NCBI GenBank assembly: GCA_964439935.1
Contig: CAYTPW010000009.1
Location: 62,001 to 126,000, forward strand
DNA length: 64,000 bases
Direction: 5' to 3'
Origin: JABMQW01 sp964439935
Lineage (GTDB): Bacteria > Fidelibacterota > Marinisomatia > Marinisomatales > TCS56
Under the pieces are notes generated by a model, which was not told where the DNA came from, did no database searches, and saw only the letters and a list, made by a program, of their open reading frames with translations. Of this stretch, positions 17,889 through 25,756 are shown one piece after another. A program made the translations under genes and the position numbers. Each line of letters starts with the position of its first letter. The first letter of the stretch is position 1.

Positions 17889-19208
17889 TCAAATCTTGGT
17901 TGGCATTTCAGGCCAGGCTTCCCAGGGCCAGTAAAAATTCCAGTTCGGCCCGCGCATGACTGTTCCGATAATTGTGAAAATGATTATCACCAGCACCAGA
18001 ATCAGGAAAATGATATTATGATTACGACGGCTATTGGCAAACCAGACGCCAACTGCTTCCGGACCGCTTTTATCGAGCCAGGGCCAGATTATCAAGCCCA
18101 GTAGAACCAGACTGGGGATAATTACACCGCCGATTAACGCACCATTGATTACGAAATCACCAATGTGAATGGTGGTATCGGTTACAATTTCCTGCAGCCA
18201 CAGGAAATACCAGGGCGCTTTGGCCGGATTAGGTGTCACCAATGGATTGGCTGCTTCTTCCAGCGGAGCGGGGAAAGCTAGAGCCAGAATCGATGTAACC
18301 ACAAACGTAAGTAGAAATACCGTCCAGATTCGCCGGATCAGATTTGGGGATGAAGCCACAGAATTATCTTCGGTGAGAATCGTGGAATTATGGACATGAA
18401 CACTGGTCCCCTTGGAAATCCCCAGCAATGAATACGATTTGGACTTAACCGGTTCCACCATGGGTGAATTCTTTGCTGCCTGATGGTATTGTTCCACCAC
18501 TGCCAGGCCGCCATCTTTGCGCACCCGCCACATGTGCCAGAAGGCAATCCCCAGTAGAATTGCTGGTAGGAAGAAACAATGTAAAACATAGAAGCGAATC
18601 AGGGTACTCTGACCGATCATGGTGCCACCCAATAATAGCTCACGGATTGAGTCTCCCACAAACGGTACTGCGGAAGCAATATTGGTTCCTACTGTTATCG
18701 CCCAGAATGCCAACTGATCCCAGGGCAGCAGATAGCCGGTGAAAGACAATCCAAGGGTCAGCACTAACAGGACTACACCTAAAATCCAATTACCGGGACG
18801 ATTAGCATTTGGTGCTGAACCATTTTTATAGGCGCCGGTAAGGAAAGTTCGCATCATATGCAGGAATGCCATTATAACCATCAAGTGAGCGCCTATCCTG
18901 TGGAAACTGCGCAGGAAATAACCAAAACTGACAACGAATTCCAGGTCTTTGATGCTCTGGTAGGCACGTTCCACCGACGGTACGTATAGAAACATTAACA
19001 TTACACCACCCATGGTCAACAGCAGAAATAGTGAAAATGTTACTGTGCCAAGCCAGAATGAGTAACCCCAGGACAAACTCTTCAAGGAAACTTTCGCTGG
19101 AAACCAGTGCAGGGCGACATTCTTTACAATCGCGTCACCAGCTTCTCGATTACTGGCAGGTGACCAGGGCCAAATAATATTATTAAATATTTTTTTTATC
19201 ATATTCAT
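17889..19208 (-). CDS. cytochrome b of a Rieske/cytochrome b complex, b6-plus-subunit-IV in one chain
   Basis: 439 residues from the ATG at 19208 (AGGAG nine bases upstream; an upstream TTG at 19217 is less likely). The haem ligands are two histidine pairs. H103/H117 lie in RSFHRIGAH to FLHMMR, 14 apart; H210/H225 lie in FYVLHCFF to FWHMWR, 15 apart, the b6-type spacing. The Qo-site region reads KAPWYFLWLQE, a variant of the PEWY loop. About eight hydrophobic helices are present, and the subunit IV part continues in the same chain. It would oxidise quinol and pass electrons to the Rieske protein and the pentahaem cytochrome. Direct placement before NosZ indicates a dedicated N2O electron supply. 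Confidence 0.93.
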   Translation of the reverse strand: MNMIKKIFNNIIWPWSPASNREAGDAIVKNVALHWFPAKVSLKSLSWGYSFWLGTVTFSLFLLLTMGGVMLMFLYVPSVERAYQSIKDLEFVVSFGYFLRSFHRIGAHLMVIMAFLHMMRTFLTGAYKNGSAPNANRPGNWILGVVLLVLTLGLSFTGYLLPWDQLAFWAITVGTNIASAVPFVGDSIRELLLGGTMIGQSTLIRFYVLHCFFLPAILLGIAFWHMWRVRKDGGLAVVEQYHQAAKNSPMVEPVKSKSYSLLGISKGTSVHVHNSTILTEDNSVASSPNLIRRIWTVFLLTFVVTSILALAFPAPLEEAANPLVTPNPAKAPWYFLWLQEIVTDTTIHIGDFVINGALIGGVIIPSLVLLGLIIWPWLDKSGPEAVGVWFANSRRNHNIIFLILVLVIIIFTIIGTVMRGPNWNFYWPWEAWPEMPTKI

Positions 19209-19220
19209 TCCTGTCAACTC

Positions 19221-19727
19221 CTATACCGATAACCGGAATTCATTATCAACAGCCAGCGCAATATCAACCACCAATTGTCCATCTTCAGGAGCCAACTCCA
19301 GCGGATGCCAAACCAATGCTTTCGGTGCCGGGCCTTCCTTAGCGGTTCCATCACCATGGAAAACCGAGCCATGACAGGGACAGCGAAATTCACCGGTAGT
19401 AGTTTTGACCAGCCCCCTGATTTCCACTTCTTTGGGTTGGGAATAAGGTGAATGTTTGACGGTGCAACCCAAATGTGTGCAGACCGCACTGATAGCGTAA
19501 AAATTATTGCGCTCCTTGAAAATATAAATTCGTTTATCCTCAATGAATTTGACGCCTTCGGAAAAATCTTCCGGCATTCCGATTTTGAATTTGGTGGGCG
19601 GTTCGTAAAGTACGTTAGGTACCAACGATCGAAAATAAGCACCGATTTGACCAAACAAACCCAGACCAATCAGTCCGGCGCTAATTTTCCCCAGCACGGT
19701 TCGTCGAGATTCATTTTTTGAAGACAT
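19221..19727 (-). CDS. Rieske [2Fe-2S] protein
   Basis: 168 residues. The two Rieske boxes are intact: C83-T-H85-L-G-C88 and C116-P-C118-H119-G-S, giving two Cys and two His ligands plus the disulfide pair. The N-terminus has a twin-arginine-like sequence (SRRTVLGK) before the single transmembrane anchor (about 12-33), as in other Rieske proteins exported folded by Tat. GAGGA lies six bases before the ATG. The stop lies 12 bases before the cytochrome b start. It is the electron-accepting partner of cytochrome b at the Qo site. Confidence 0.95.
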   Translation of the reverse strand: MSSKNESRRTVLGKISAGLIGLGLFGQIGAYFRSLVPNVLYEPPTKFKIGMPEDFSEGVKFIEDKRIYIFKERNNFYAISAVCTHLGCTVKHSPYSQPKEVEIRGLVKTTTGEFRCPCHGSVFHGDGTAKEGPAPKALVWHPLELAPEDGQLVVDIALAVDNEFRLSV

Positions 19728-19742
19728 TAGTATTCCTCATTC

Positions 19743-21677
19743 TCAGATAATTGTTTCATCGAAGCTGAAGCGCTCCATTGTAAATGCCTCTGTTGGGCAG
19801 CGCAGGGCGCAGAGTCCGCAGCGGATGCAGCGATCATGATCTTTCAGCATTACTGAATAATCCTGATTTGACCATTCCGGGTCGATCGCCTGCTCCTTTA
19901 AAATTGCTTCACCATTTTCGATCTCGACCTGATCTAGTGGTACCAGTTTCAGGCATTCTTCAGGGCAGAGATCGACGCAGCGACCGCAGAGAATACATAG
20001 TTCGGCGTCATAGACAGTTTCAACATGGCAGACCAGACAGCGTTCCGCCTGAAGTAGTGCTTCGTGTTCATCGAAGACCAGCTCGACCTCAGTTATACCT
20101 GTCCGGCGATTGTTAGGAATCGCCTTGGGATGCTGCCGTTTGTTCAGCTCATAGGCTTCCGGCATCTTATATTCTGAAATCGGTATTTTATCAACTGTCA
20201 CCGTCAAATGTGTGCCGTGCTCACCACCGAGCAAATAATCAGTGATCGATTGAGCGGCTTTTTTACCGTTGGCAACCGCTTCGATCAAAATCCGGGCGCC
20301 AAAAGCCACATCGCCACCAGCATAAACTCCGGGCGCGGTAGTTGCCAATGTATTAGAGTCAATTTGAATTGTGCCGAATTGGGTTGTTTCAATTTTATCT
20401 TCAGGTTGAATAAATGACAAATCCGGTTTCTGGCCAATAGCGATGATCACGGAATCCACATCCATAGTCATGGTATTGGCTTCGTTGAACTGGGGATTGA
20501 AACGACCATTATCGTCAAATACCCGGGTACACTCCACCATTTCGATTTTTTCTACTGCTCCATTGCCAATGATCTGTTTCGGTCCCCAGGAAGGATGCAG
20601 AAATACGCCTTCTTCTTCGGCGGTAGACAACTCTTCGCGTCCCTGTTGAGTTTTCGCCGATGGTAATTCCGACAGGCTTTCCAGAGAGGCAACGTGGACT
20701 TCCCTGGCACCACCACGAACCGCATGTCGAGCCACATCGATGGCCACATGCATATCCCCCGCTTTGGCAGCAGTATCGATTTCTTCCATAGGAGCATAAA
20801 ATTCACGAATTGCAGTACGCGCTGCATCCAGGGCGACCGAACCGCCACCGATCACCAATACTTTCTCGCCCAGATTGACCTTATAGCCTTTATTAACATT
20901 GAGTAAATAATCGACCGCTTTGATCACGCCATCTTTTTCAACTCCAGGAATTCGCAAATCGCCACCCTGTGTTGCGCCAACTGACAGGAAAATGGCGTCA
21001 TAGCCGCGCTTCTTCAATTCTGCGATGGTGAAATCACGTCCAAGCTTCTGGTTGGTTTTAAATTTAGCACCCAGGAATTGCACTGCGGCAATTTCCTTGT
21101 CGATAACTCCCCGGGGCAGACGGTATTCCGGTATTCCCAGCCGCATCATTCCACCCAATGTGTCATCAGCTTCAAATACAGTAACGTGAATACCACGCAA
21201 TATCAGATCATGGGCACAGGCAATTCCAGCCGGACCGGAACCGATTATCGCGACTTTGTGTTCTTCTTCAACTTGTTCCTCAAAAGATAAAGCCGGCAGA
21301 TGCCATTGCCGGTGCGCACCCTGATCAATTTTATCACGCATCAACTGTAGGAAAGTATCTGACGCTGCTGATTCGGTTCCATATTGTTCACAAACAAATC
21401 TTTTTAATGGCCGAATCGAAATTGGTGAATCGATTACACCCCGGCGACAGGCATCTTCGCAGGGGGCGGCGCAAATACGGCCGCAGATCGATGCTAACGG
21501 ATTCGGTGAACGGGCTACCAGAAACGCTTCTTCAAATTGACTTTCAGCGATTAATTGGACATAGCGACCCGAGTCGGTCTTGACCGGGCAGGCGGTACGG
21601 CAGGGAACATTATTCTCGTACCATTCAATCGGGCGGGCGATTGCCCGGAACGGTTTGCCGGTGGCAGACTGGATCAT
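19743..21677 (-). CDS. GltD-like FAD/NAD(P) oxidoreductase with N- and C-terminal Fe-S domains
   Basis: 644 residues. Residues about 20-120 form the GltD/DPD-type N-terminal Fe-S domain, with cysteines in CRTACPVK and CGRICAAPCEDACRRG. Next is a two-dinucleotide-fold flavoprotein: the FAD motif is IIGSGPAGIACAHDL, the NAD(P) motif is VIGGGSVALDAA, and YAGGDVAFG closes the FAD site. The C-terminus adds a CLVC segment and two 4Fe-4S ferredoxin motifs, CILCGRCVDLCPEEC and CIRCGLCALRCP. No membrane helix is visible. It is likely a cytoplasmic NAD(P)H- or ferredoxin-linked oxidoreductase. Overlap with the Rrf2 gene (ATGA) and 15-bp spacing to the Rieske gene put it firmly in the nos operon. Its true electron partner is unknown. 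Confidence 0.88.
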   Translation of the reverse strand: MIQSATGKPFRAIARPIEWYENNVPCRTACPVKTDSGRYVQLIAESQFEEAFLVARSPNPLASICGRICAAPCEDACRRGVIDSPISIRPLKRFVCEQYGTESAASDTFLQLMRDKIDQGAHRQWHLPALSFEEQVEEEHKVAIIGSGPAGIACAHDLILRGIHVTVFEADDTLGGMMRLGIPEYRLPRGVIDKEIAAVQFLGAKFKTNQKLGRDFTIAELKKRGYDAIFLSVGATQGGDLRIPGVEKDGVIKAVDYLLNVNKGYKVNLGEKVLVIGGGSVALDAARTAIREFYAPMEEIDTAAKAGDMHVAIDVARHAVRGGAREVHVASLESLSELPSAKTQQGREELSTAEEEGVFLHPSWGPKQIIGNGAVEKIEMVECTRVFDDNGRFNPQFNEANTMTMDVDSVIIAIGQKPDLSFIQPEDKIETTQFGTIQIDSNTLATTAPGVYAGGDVAFGARILIEAVANGKKAAQSITDYLLGGEHGTHLTVTVDKIPISEYKMPEAYELNKRQHPKAIPNNRRTGITEVELVFDEHEALLQAERCLVCHVETVYDAELCILCGRCVDLCPEECLKLVPLDQVEIENGEAILKEQAIDPEWSNQDYSVMLKDHDRCIRCGLCALRCPTEAFTMERFSFDETII

Positions 21678-22096
21678 TCCGAGGCCTCCTTTTTATTGCC
21701 GGTCACATATTTATCCAACGTCTGCGACTTAAAAGCCTGCTTGAGATTCTCCCGAACACCGGCATCAAAATCATGAATTGGACAATTTTTCCCGTTGCCA
21801 CATTTCACTGGCCGTAACATACAATTTTCAAAATATGATTTACCCTCGATAGCTATAATTATATCATAATGAGATATATCCTTAGGATCCTTGGCCAGAG
21901 CAACCCCACCATAGGGGCCACGAAAACTTTTGATTATACCTTTTTTAACTAATGGTTGAGCAATTTTGCCAAGGAAAGGAAATGAAAGATCAAGATCTTC
22001 GGCAATTTCACTTAGGGGTATATAATTATCACTGTTGTGGGTTACAATATAAAGTGCTATTTCTAAGGCATATTGAGTGGAGCGCGATAGGATCAT
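21674..22096 (-). CDS. Rrf2-family transcriptional regulator with three-cysteine cluster site
   Basis: 140 residues. The winged helix has the Rrf2 pattern: STQYALEIALYIV at the start, then ISEIAE-like PLSEIAEDL and the wing FRGPYGGVALAKDP. Three cysteines at C92, C99 and C105 (NCMLRPVKCGNGKNC) match the Fe-S ligand arrangement of NsrR/IscR-type members, with spacing CX6CX5C. NsrR senses nitric oxide through its cluster; IscR senses Fe-S status. As the first gene of the nos operon it most likely controls that operon in response to NO, oxygen or redox state. The candidate operator is the palindrome at 22256-22277. Confidence 0.93.
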   Translation of the reverse strand: MILSRSTQYALEIALYIVTHNSDNYIPLSEIAEDLDLSFPFLGKIAQPLVKKGIIKSFRGPYGGVALAKDPKDISHYDIIIAIEGKSYFENCMLRPVKCGNGKNCPIHDFDAGVRENLKQAFKSQTLDKYVTGNKKEASE

Positions 22097-22427
22097 CGGT
22101 TACCGCGTGTAAAAAATAAAGTGAGTGGCTTACGGTTTAAAATTTTCAATCTTATTCCCATCTGTTAATTCAAAATAAAGCCGCAAAGCAGATGCTCAAA
22201 TCCTAATTAAGATTAATAAGAAAAAAGGGATTTAAACAAGCTAATTCTTACTTTTTTGTCAGAAATATTTCTAACAAATTTGTCAGAATTGTATCTTCCA
22301 ATATATTAGGTATTTACAGAAATTTAACTATTACTTATTTCTCTAGTAAATTTTAAAATAATCAATAGACTCAGCTGGTATTATTCTCTACAAATCAGAA
22401 TTCTTGAAAAGGCAATTTTCCAAATAT
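22097..22427. other. intergenic control region of the nos operon
   Basis: About 330 bp of very AT-rich sequence without an open frame. It holds the palindrome at 22256-22277 with an extra half-site, and presumably the nos promoter. I cannot assign a convincing -35/-10 pair. It also receives the terminator of the dsrE gene at its right edge. Confidence 0.7.
22256..22288. promoter_or_regulatory. 22-bp palindromic operator candidate plus half-site, upstream of the Rrf2/nos operon
   Basis: TTGTCAGAAAT (22256-22266) and ATTTCTAACAA (22267-22277) are inverted copies with one mismatch, making an almost perfect 22-bp dyad around the core AGAAATATTTCT. The half-site TTGTCAGAA recurs directly at 22280-22288, exactly 24 bp further on. 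The site lies about 160 bp upstream of the Rrf2 start. The AT-rich core with outer TTGT/ACAA could fit an Rrf2/NsrR-type site. It is not a standard FNR box (TTGAT-N4-ATCAA). Confidence 0.65.
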
Positions 22428-22470
22428 AAATAAGCAGGATCAATCGATAACTGCAATGCCCTGCTTATTT
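22428..22470 (-). terminator. hairpin downstream of the dsrE-like gene, terminator candidate
   Basis: Arms AAATAAGCAGG (22428-22438) and CCTGCTTATTT (22460-22470) are exact complements. On the minus strand the stem closes about 30 nt after the dsrE-like stop and ends in a T-rich arm (CCTGCTTATTTATATTT), so a Rho-independent terminator is plausible despite the 21-nt loop. A second perfect 10-bp pair, 22441-22450 with 22486-22495, interlocks with it. Confidence 0.5.
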
Positions 22471-22501
22471 CAGTTTGTACTTTAATTATCGATTGTCTTC
22501 A

Positions 22502-23017
22502 TCAAGTAAAGATAATCTGGGCTCCCGCTGATTTTTCATAGAATTCTCCCACGGTAAGAATTCCGTTAACCTGTTCACAGTAGTCATCGATTGTTAACTT
22601 AAACATATCCGAAGCCATTCTGCAGGCCCAGAGTTCACCCCCTGCATCGGAGTACATCTCCAGGAATTCATCAACGGGCGGAACATCCAGCTGCTCCATT
22701 TCATTTTTCATCATCCACGTAGCGAAGCTGGAAACACCGGGGACTGCACCCAGTAATGTTGGAAATGGCATTGTAATAGGGAGCTTCATCATGGGCATCG
22801 CCAAATTCAACGCTGCATTTCCCACCGTAGCTACTTTCAGGTTTTTCATTGTTTTTTTCAGAATGGCGTTCAGACCAAAAAAGGTAAAGAAGATCGATGC
22901 TTCGATACCTTCCATGCGAGCACCGTTAGCCATAATTAAAGCTGGATAAACATCATCCAGCCCACCATGGGCACAAATAATCGAAACGCGTTTGATTGGT
23001 TCTGGTTTATCACTCAC
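22502..23017 (-). CDS. DsrE/DsrF-like sulfurtransferase family protein
   Basis: 171 residues from a GTG at 23017 with AAGGAG six bases before it. The DsrE-like fold shows IICAHGGLDDVYPALIMANGA at the N-terminus (C15). The conserved cysteine in ELWACRMASDMF corresponds to the active cysteine region of DsrE2-type proteins. It also has a hydrophobic central segment (LPITMPFPTLLGAVPG). DsrE-type proteins carry persulfides in sulfur relay or oxidation pathways. It is the last gene of the Sqr operon, ten bases after the TusE/DsrC-like gene; the pairing strengthens both assignments. Confidence 0.88.
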   Translation of the reverse strand: MSDKPEPIKRVSIICAHGGLDDVYPALIMANGARMEGIEASIFFTFFGLNAILKKTMKNLKVATVGNAALNLAMPMMKLPITMPFPTLLGAVPGVSSFATWMMKNEMEQLDVPPVDEFLEMYSDAGGELWACRMASDMFKLTIDDYCEQVNGILTVGEFYEKSAGAQIIFT

Positions 23018-23027
23018 TTTAATCTCC

Positions 23028-23345
23028 TTAGATACATCCTTGAGGTTTTTTAAGTCCAGCGATGCGAGCGGCTTTTTTAGCGGGACCGCCTGGGAAAAGC
23101 TGGTATAATTCCTTTGTCGGGACCACGTTCAGCTTATTCAATTTCCTGATTGAGGGAGCCGTGCCGTTTTCCTCAAATTCCTTCCGCATGAATTCAATTA
23201 CATCATAATGGCGATCGCTCAGAGCATCAATCCCCTCTTCCTGCGCCAGAACTTCAGCAATTGATTTATCCCAGGCCATAAAATCTGCCATGAAGCCATC
23301 CTCATCAAATTCAATTGTTTTTCCAGCGATATCACGTGCTGCCAT
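23028..23345 (-). CDS. TusE/DsrC-family sulfur carrier protein
   Basis: 105 residues with the family pattern: AGKTIEFDEDGF at the N-terminus, the helical core HYDVIEFMRKEF and the flexible C-terminal arm ending PQGCI. The penultimate cysteine (C104) is the persulfide-carrying CysA. The second cysteine found in true DsrC, eleven residues earlier, is replaced by alanine (AKKAARIAG), so this is TusE-like in cysteine content. It cannot make the DsrC intramolecular trisulfide. Without a DsrAB operon in view, it probably relays sulfane sulfur from the Sqr-like enzyme through the DsrE-like protein. AAGGAG-type Shine-Dalgarno present; one base separates it from the DUF1641 gene. Confidence 0.93.
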   Translation of the reverse strand: MAARDIAGKTIEFDEDGFMADFMAWDKSIAEVLAQEEGIDALSDRHYDVIEFMRKEFEENGTAPSIRKLNKLNVVPTKELYQLFPGGPAKKAARIAGLKKPQGCI

Positions 23346-23346
23346 T

Positions 23347-24033
23347 TTATTCTCCTTTAGTTGGTTGTCCAGATTGGTTGGCGATATTCTTAAGGAATGA
23401 TACGATAAATCCCATCCCTCTTTTAAATTCAGGTTGCCTTAATTCCTTGGCTACTTGCCAGACTGAATACTCCTTAACGTCATTCAAATCTATAGTACGA
23501 TAGATTTCAACGGCATTGTCCAGAACCCGCATCATATCCGGCTGGGTCAGTTTTTTTATTGTATTCAAGATTGTAACAATATTATCAGCCAGGTTCTGTA
23601 CATCTTCAATTGTGAAATTGGCAATAACATTGTCCACAATTCTCGTGGTTTCCTTCATGAATAGGAAATATCCCTTGCGATCCATTTCATCCAGCAAAAT
23701 AAGCAGGTCGTTAAATAATTCCTTTCCGATTGGTTTACCATCCTCAAAAAAGTCAAGCAGACTTTCGAATTGGCAGATTGCAGCTGATATATTATTTGTG
23801 TTCCGGATAATTTTTTTAATAAGGAACAAAAAATCACCGGTGTTAACAAACTGAGCAGTATCCTCCAATTCGATTACAGCGGTATTAAAAACATCCTTGG
23901 CTATTATTGTTAAATCGTCTTTAAGCTCATCCAGCTCCCGTTGTCGCCGCTTGTTATTATCCAGTTCGGCAGTAATATGCGTGAGCTGATTCTGTATATC
24001 CTGAAGCTGGGATTGGATTTCCGAATTTTCCAT
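23347..24033 (-). CDS. DUF1641-type helical protein
   Basis: 228 residues, mostly alpha-helical and charged. The N-terminal 45 residues form a coiled coil (IQSQLQDIQNQLTHITAEL). The middle contains the DUF1641-like segment VQNLADNIVTILNTIKKLTQPDMMRVLDNAVEIY. DUF1641 proteins are often encoded beside sulfide:quinone reductase-like or formate dehydrogenase genes; their function is not known to me. Here it sits one base after the Sqr-like gene and one base before tusE. It may be a membrane-peripheral partner of the flavoprotein. Family assignment is moderately firm. Confidence 0.75.
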   Translation of the reverse strand: MENSEIQSQLQDIQNQLTHITAELDNNKRRQRELDELKDDLTIIAKDVFNTAVIELEDTAQFVNTGDFLFLIKKIIRNTNNISAAICQFESLLDFFEDGKPIGKELFNDLLILLDEMDRKGYFLFMKETTRIVDNVIANFTIEDVQNLADNIVTILNTIKKLTQPDMMRVLDNAVEIYRTIDLNDVKEYSVWQVAKELRQPEFKRGMGFIVSFLKNIANQSGQPTKGE

Positions 24034-24034
24034 A

Positions 24035-25264
24035 TTACAACCTCTTACCAGCCATTAGCATCTGCGACTCGATTGGTAATTCTGCACCTTTTAACAAGAG
24101 ATTCCAATACATCCAGCGAAACATCATTTTCCCGTAGTGATTCATTTTTGTTTCTTCCAGCAAAGAAAATGGACCAATCCCAGGAAGCGGGAATTTCCCG
24201 GGCAATGGTTCGGTGTCATAATTAAAGTCGATCAGGATACCTTTGCCGAATCCAGATTCAATATAACAGTTTGCGTGGCCATCGAATTTTGCCTTCAGTG
24301 GTCTATTCTCCATGGCATACTGCAGATTTTCACAGAGAACATCGGCCTGGAAATGAGCTACTGAACCGGCTTTGGAACTTGGTAAATCTGTTGCATCACC
24401 GATCACATATATGTTTTCATGTCCGATTGCCTGAAGGGTGAATTTATCTGTTGGTATAAAATTCAGCTCATCCCCCATTCCAGATCGTTCGATTGAGTCA
24501 TCCCCCATGTTGGTCGGAATGGATACTAAAACGTCATAATCAATCTCTTTTTCATCCCAGGATATAATCTTATTATTTTCATAGTCCACCCTTCCTGTAT
24601 TGAATTCAGCTGATAATTTGATATTCTTTTTATCAAGAAAATCGCCCAGAATCCGGGAAGCGCGGGGTTTTGTGAATGCCCCTGGCAGGGGAGTAACATA
24701 TTCTATATCCACCTTATCGCGAATACCCTGTTCAGTAAACCACCAATCGGCCAGAAAAACGAATTCCAGTGGAGCAACGGGACATTTAATAGGCATTTCC
24801 ACGGTATTCATTACCAATTTTCCCCCCTCCCAGTATTTAAAATAATGGGCCAGGGCGCAAGCACCTTCGATTGTATAAAAATCGAAAATATTTTTATGCC
24901 ATTGATCTGCTGCTAATCCGTCTGTCTCCTGAGGTTTGATCTTAGTTCCGGTAGCGATCACCAAAAAATCATAATTCAGTAGACGTCCATCTTTCAGTTT
25001 TACCTGATTCTTAGGATGTTCAATAATATCGATTTCAGAAAAAATGACCTCTACTGATGGAGGAAAAAAATCACGTTTAGGTTTGATTACATCTTGCTTG
25101 CTGTAGATGCCAAACGGGATAAACAGGAAACCGGGCTGATAATAATGGGTTTCAAACTGGTCCACAACAGTAATTTGCCATTCACTCCGCTCCAGTATTG
25201 ATGCCATTTTATTGACGACAATTGTACCAGCTGTCCCGGCACCAAGCACTAAAAGTTTTTTCAT
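24035..25264 (-). CDS. sqr: sulfide:quinone oxidoreductase-like flavoprotein
   Basis: 409 residues. The FAD motif is VLGAGTAGTIV, the second nucleotide-fold motif is VIATGTKIKP and the C-terminal YVIGDATDLPSSKAG lines the flavin. The SQR-type redox cysteines appear at C161 (IKCPVAPLEF) and C333 (NCYIESGFGKG), 172 residues apart, with a further C136. The C-terminal amphipathic end (MFRWMYWNLLLKG) fits quinone-pool membrane attachment. SQR oxidises sulfide to polysulfide or persulfide and reduces quinone. Flanking TusE and DsrE genes are logical sulfur acceptors. Related FCSD- or NDH-2-like flavoproteins are the main alternatives, but the cysteines favour SQR. Confidence 0.87.
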   Translation of the reverse strand: MKKLLVLGAGTAGTIVVNKMASILERSEWQITVVDQFETHYYQPGFLFIPFGIYSKQDVIKPKRDFFPPSVEVIFSEIDIIEHPKNQVKLKDGRLLNYDFLVIATGTKIKPQETDGLAADQWHKNIFDFYTIEGACALAHYFKYWEGGKLVMNTVEMPIKCPVAPLEFVFLADWWFTEQGIRDKVDIEYVTPLPGAFTKPRASRILGDFLDKKNIKLSAEFNTGRVDYENNKIISWDEKEIDYDVLVSIPTNMGDDSIERSGMGDELNFIPTDKFTLQAIGHENIYVIGDATDLPSSKAGSVAHFQADVLCENLQYAMENRPLKAKFDGHANCYIESGFGKGILIDFNYDTEPLPGKFPLPGIGPFSLLEETKMNHYGKMMFRWMYWNLLLKGAELPIESQMLMAGKRL

Positions 25265-25283
25265 AATTCAACCCCCTGAGGAT

Positions 25284-25751
25284 TTATTTTTTCTTTATAA
25301 TAAGATTGATCTGCGATGGATTTTTAAACACTGTTTTAAGATCACTGCATTTTTCTGATAAGCTATAAACATCGCACGACCGGCAATCGGCATTCTGGCA
25401 TTCAGGACCCTTGGCCGCAACGTTCCAACATGGTTCACCGATTGATGTATATGCTTCACATTGCTGGTAATCAATAGCAGTACAGGGTTTAATGATCCAA
25501 CATGGTACTTGAGCAAATAAGACTTTGATACCGGCTATATTCATGCCATAATCATCCAGGAATTTTCTAATGCATTTGATCCGGTGGATGTCTATCTGGG
25601 AATACAAACGTCGGTTTGATTCAGTTTTAAAGGGGATGATTAGACCCAGGTCCACATATTGGCGCAATGAATAAACTGAAGTATTGGACAATTCGGCCGC
25701 TACCCGTAAAGGATAAAGCGGCGTGCTGGAATCATTAAGTTTATCAATCAT
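25284..25751 (-). CDS. MerR-family regulator with Cys-rich 'two-CW'-like C-terminal domain
   Basis: 155 residues. The N-terminal winged helix is MerR-type, with YPLRVAAELSNTSVYSLRQYVDLGLI and RLYSQIDIHRI, followed by a short helix. From residue 82 the tail carries eight cysteines: C84 (PCW), C90, C98, C108 (PCW), C118, C123, C126 and C135. The paired PCW...C units and the ending CRSCDVY resemble the 'two-CW' cysteine motif seen in other sensory proteins. A metal, Fe-S or polysulfide sensor is plausible. It begins the main sqr operon and ends 19 bases before the Sqr start, so it likely controls sulfide oxidation. The Shine-Dalgarno is weak, consistent with coupling to the small ORF just upstream. 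Confidence 0.88.
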   Translation of the reverse strand: MIDKLNDSSTPLYPLRVAAELSNTSVYSLRQYVDLGLIIPFKTESNRRLYSQIDIHRIKCIRKFLDDYGMNIAGIKVLFAQVPCWIIKPCTAIDYQQCEAYTSIGEPCWNVAAKGPECQNADCRSCDVYSLSEKCSDLKTVFKNPSQINLIIKKK

Positions 25752-25756
25752 CTAGG

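Noticed and set aside
19214..19669. Second long minus-strand frame overlapping the Rieske gene
   Set aside because: It is out of phase with the clear Rieske protein, which has both cluster boxes and a good Shine-Dalgarno; the alternative has no recognisable motif.
23028..23345. True DsrC of dissimilatory sulfite reductase
   Set aside because: The second conserved cysteine is alanine and no dsrAB genes are in view, so a TusE-type carrier is the better description.
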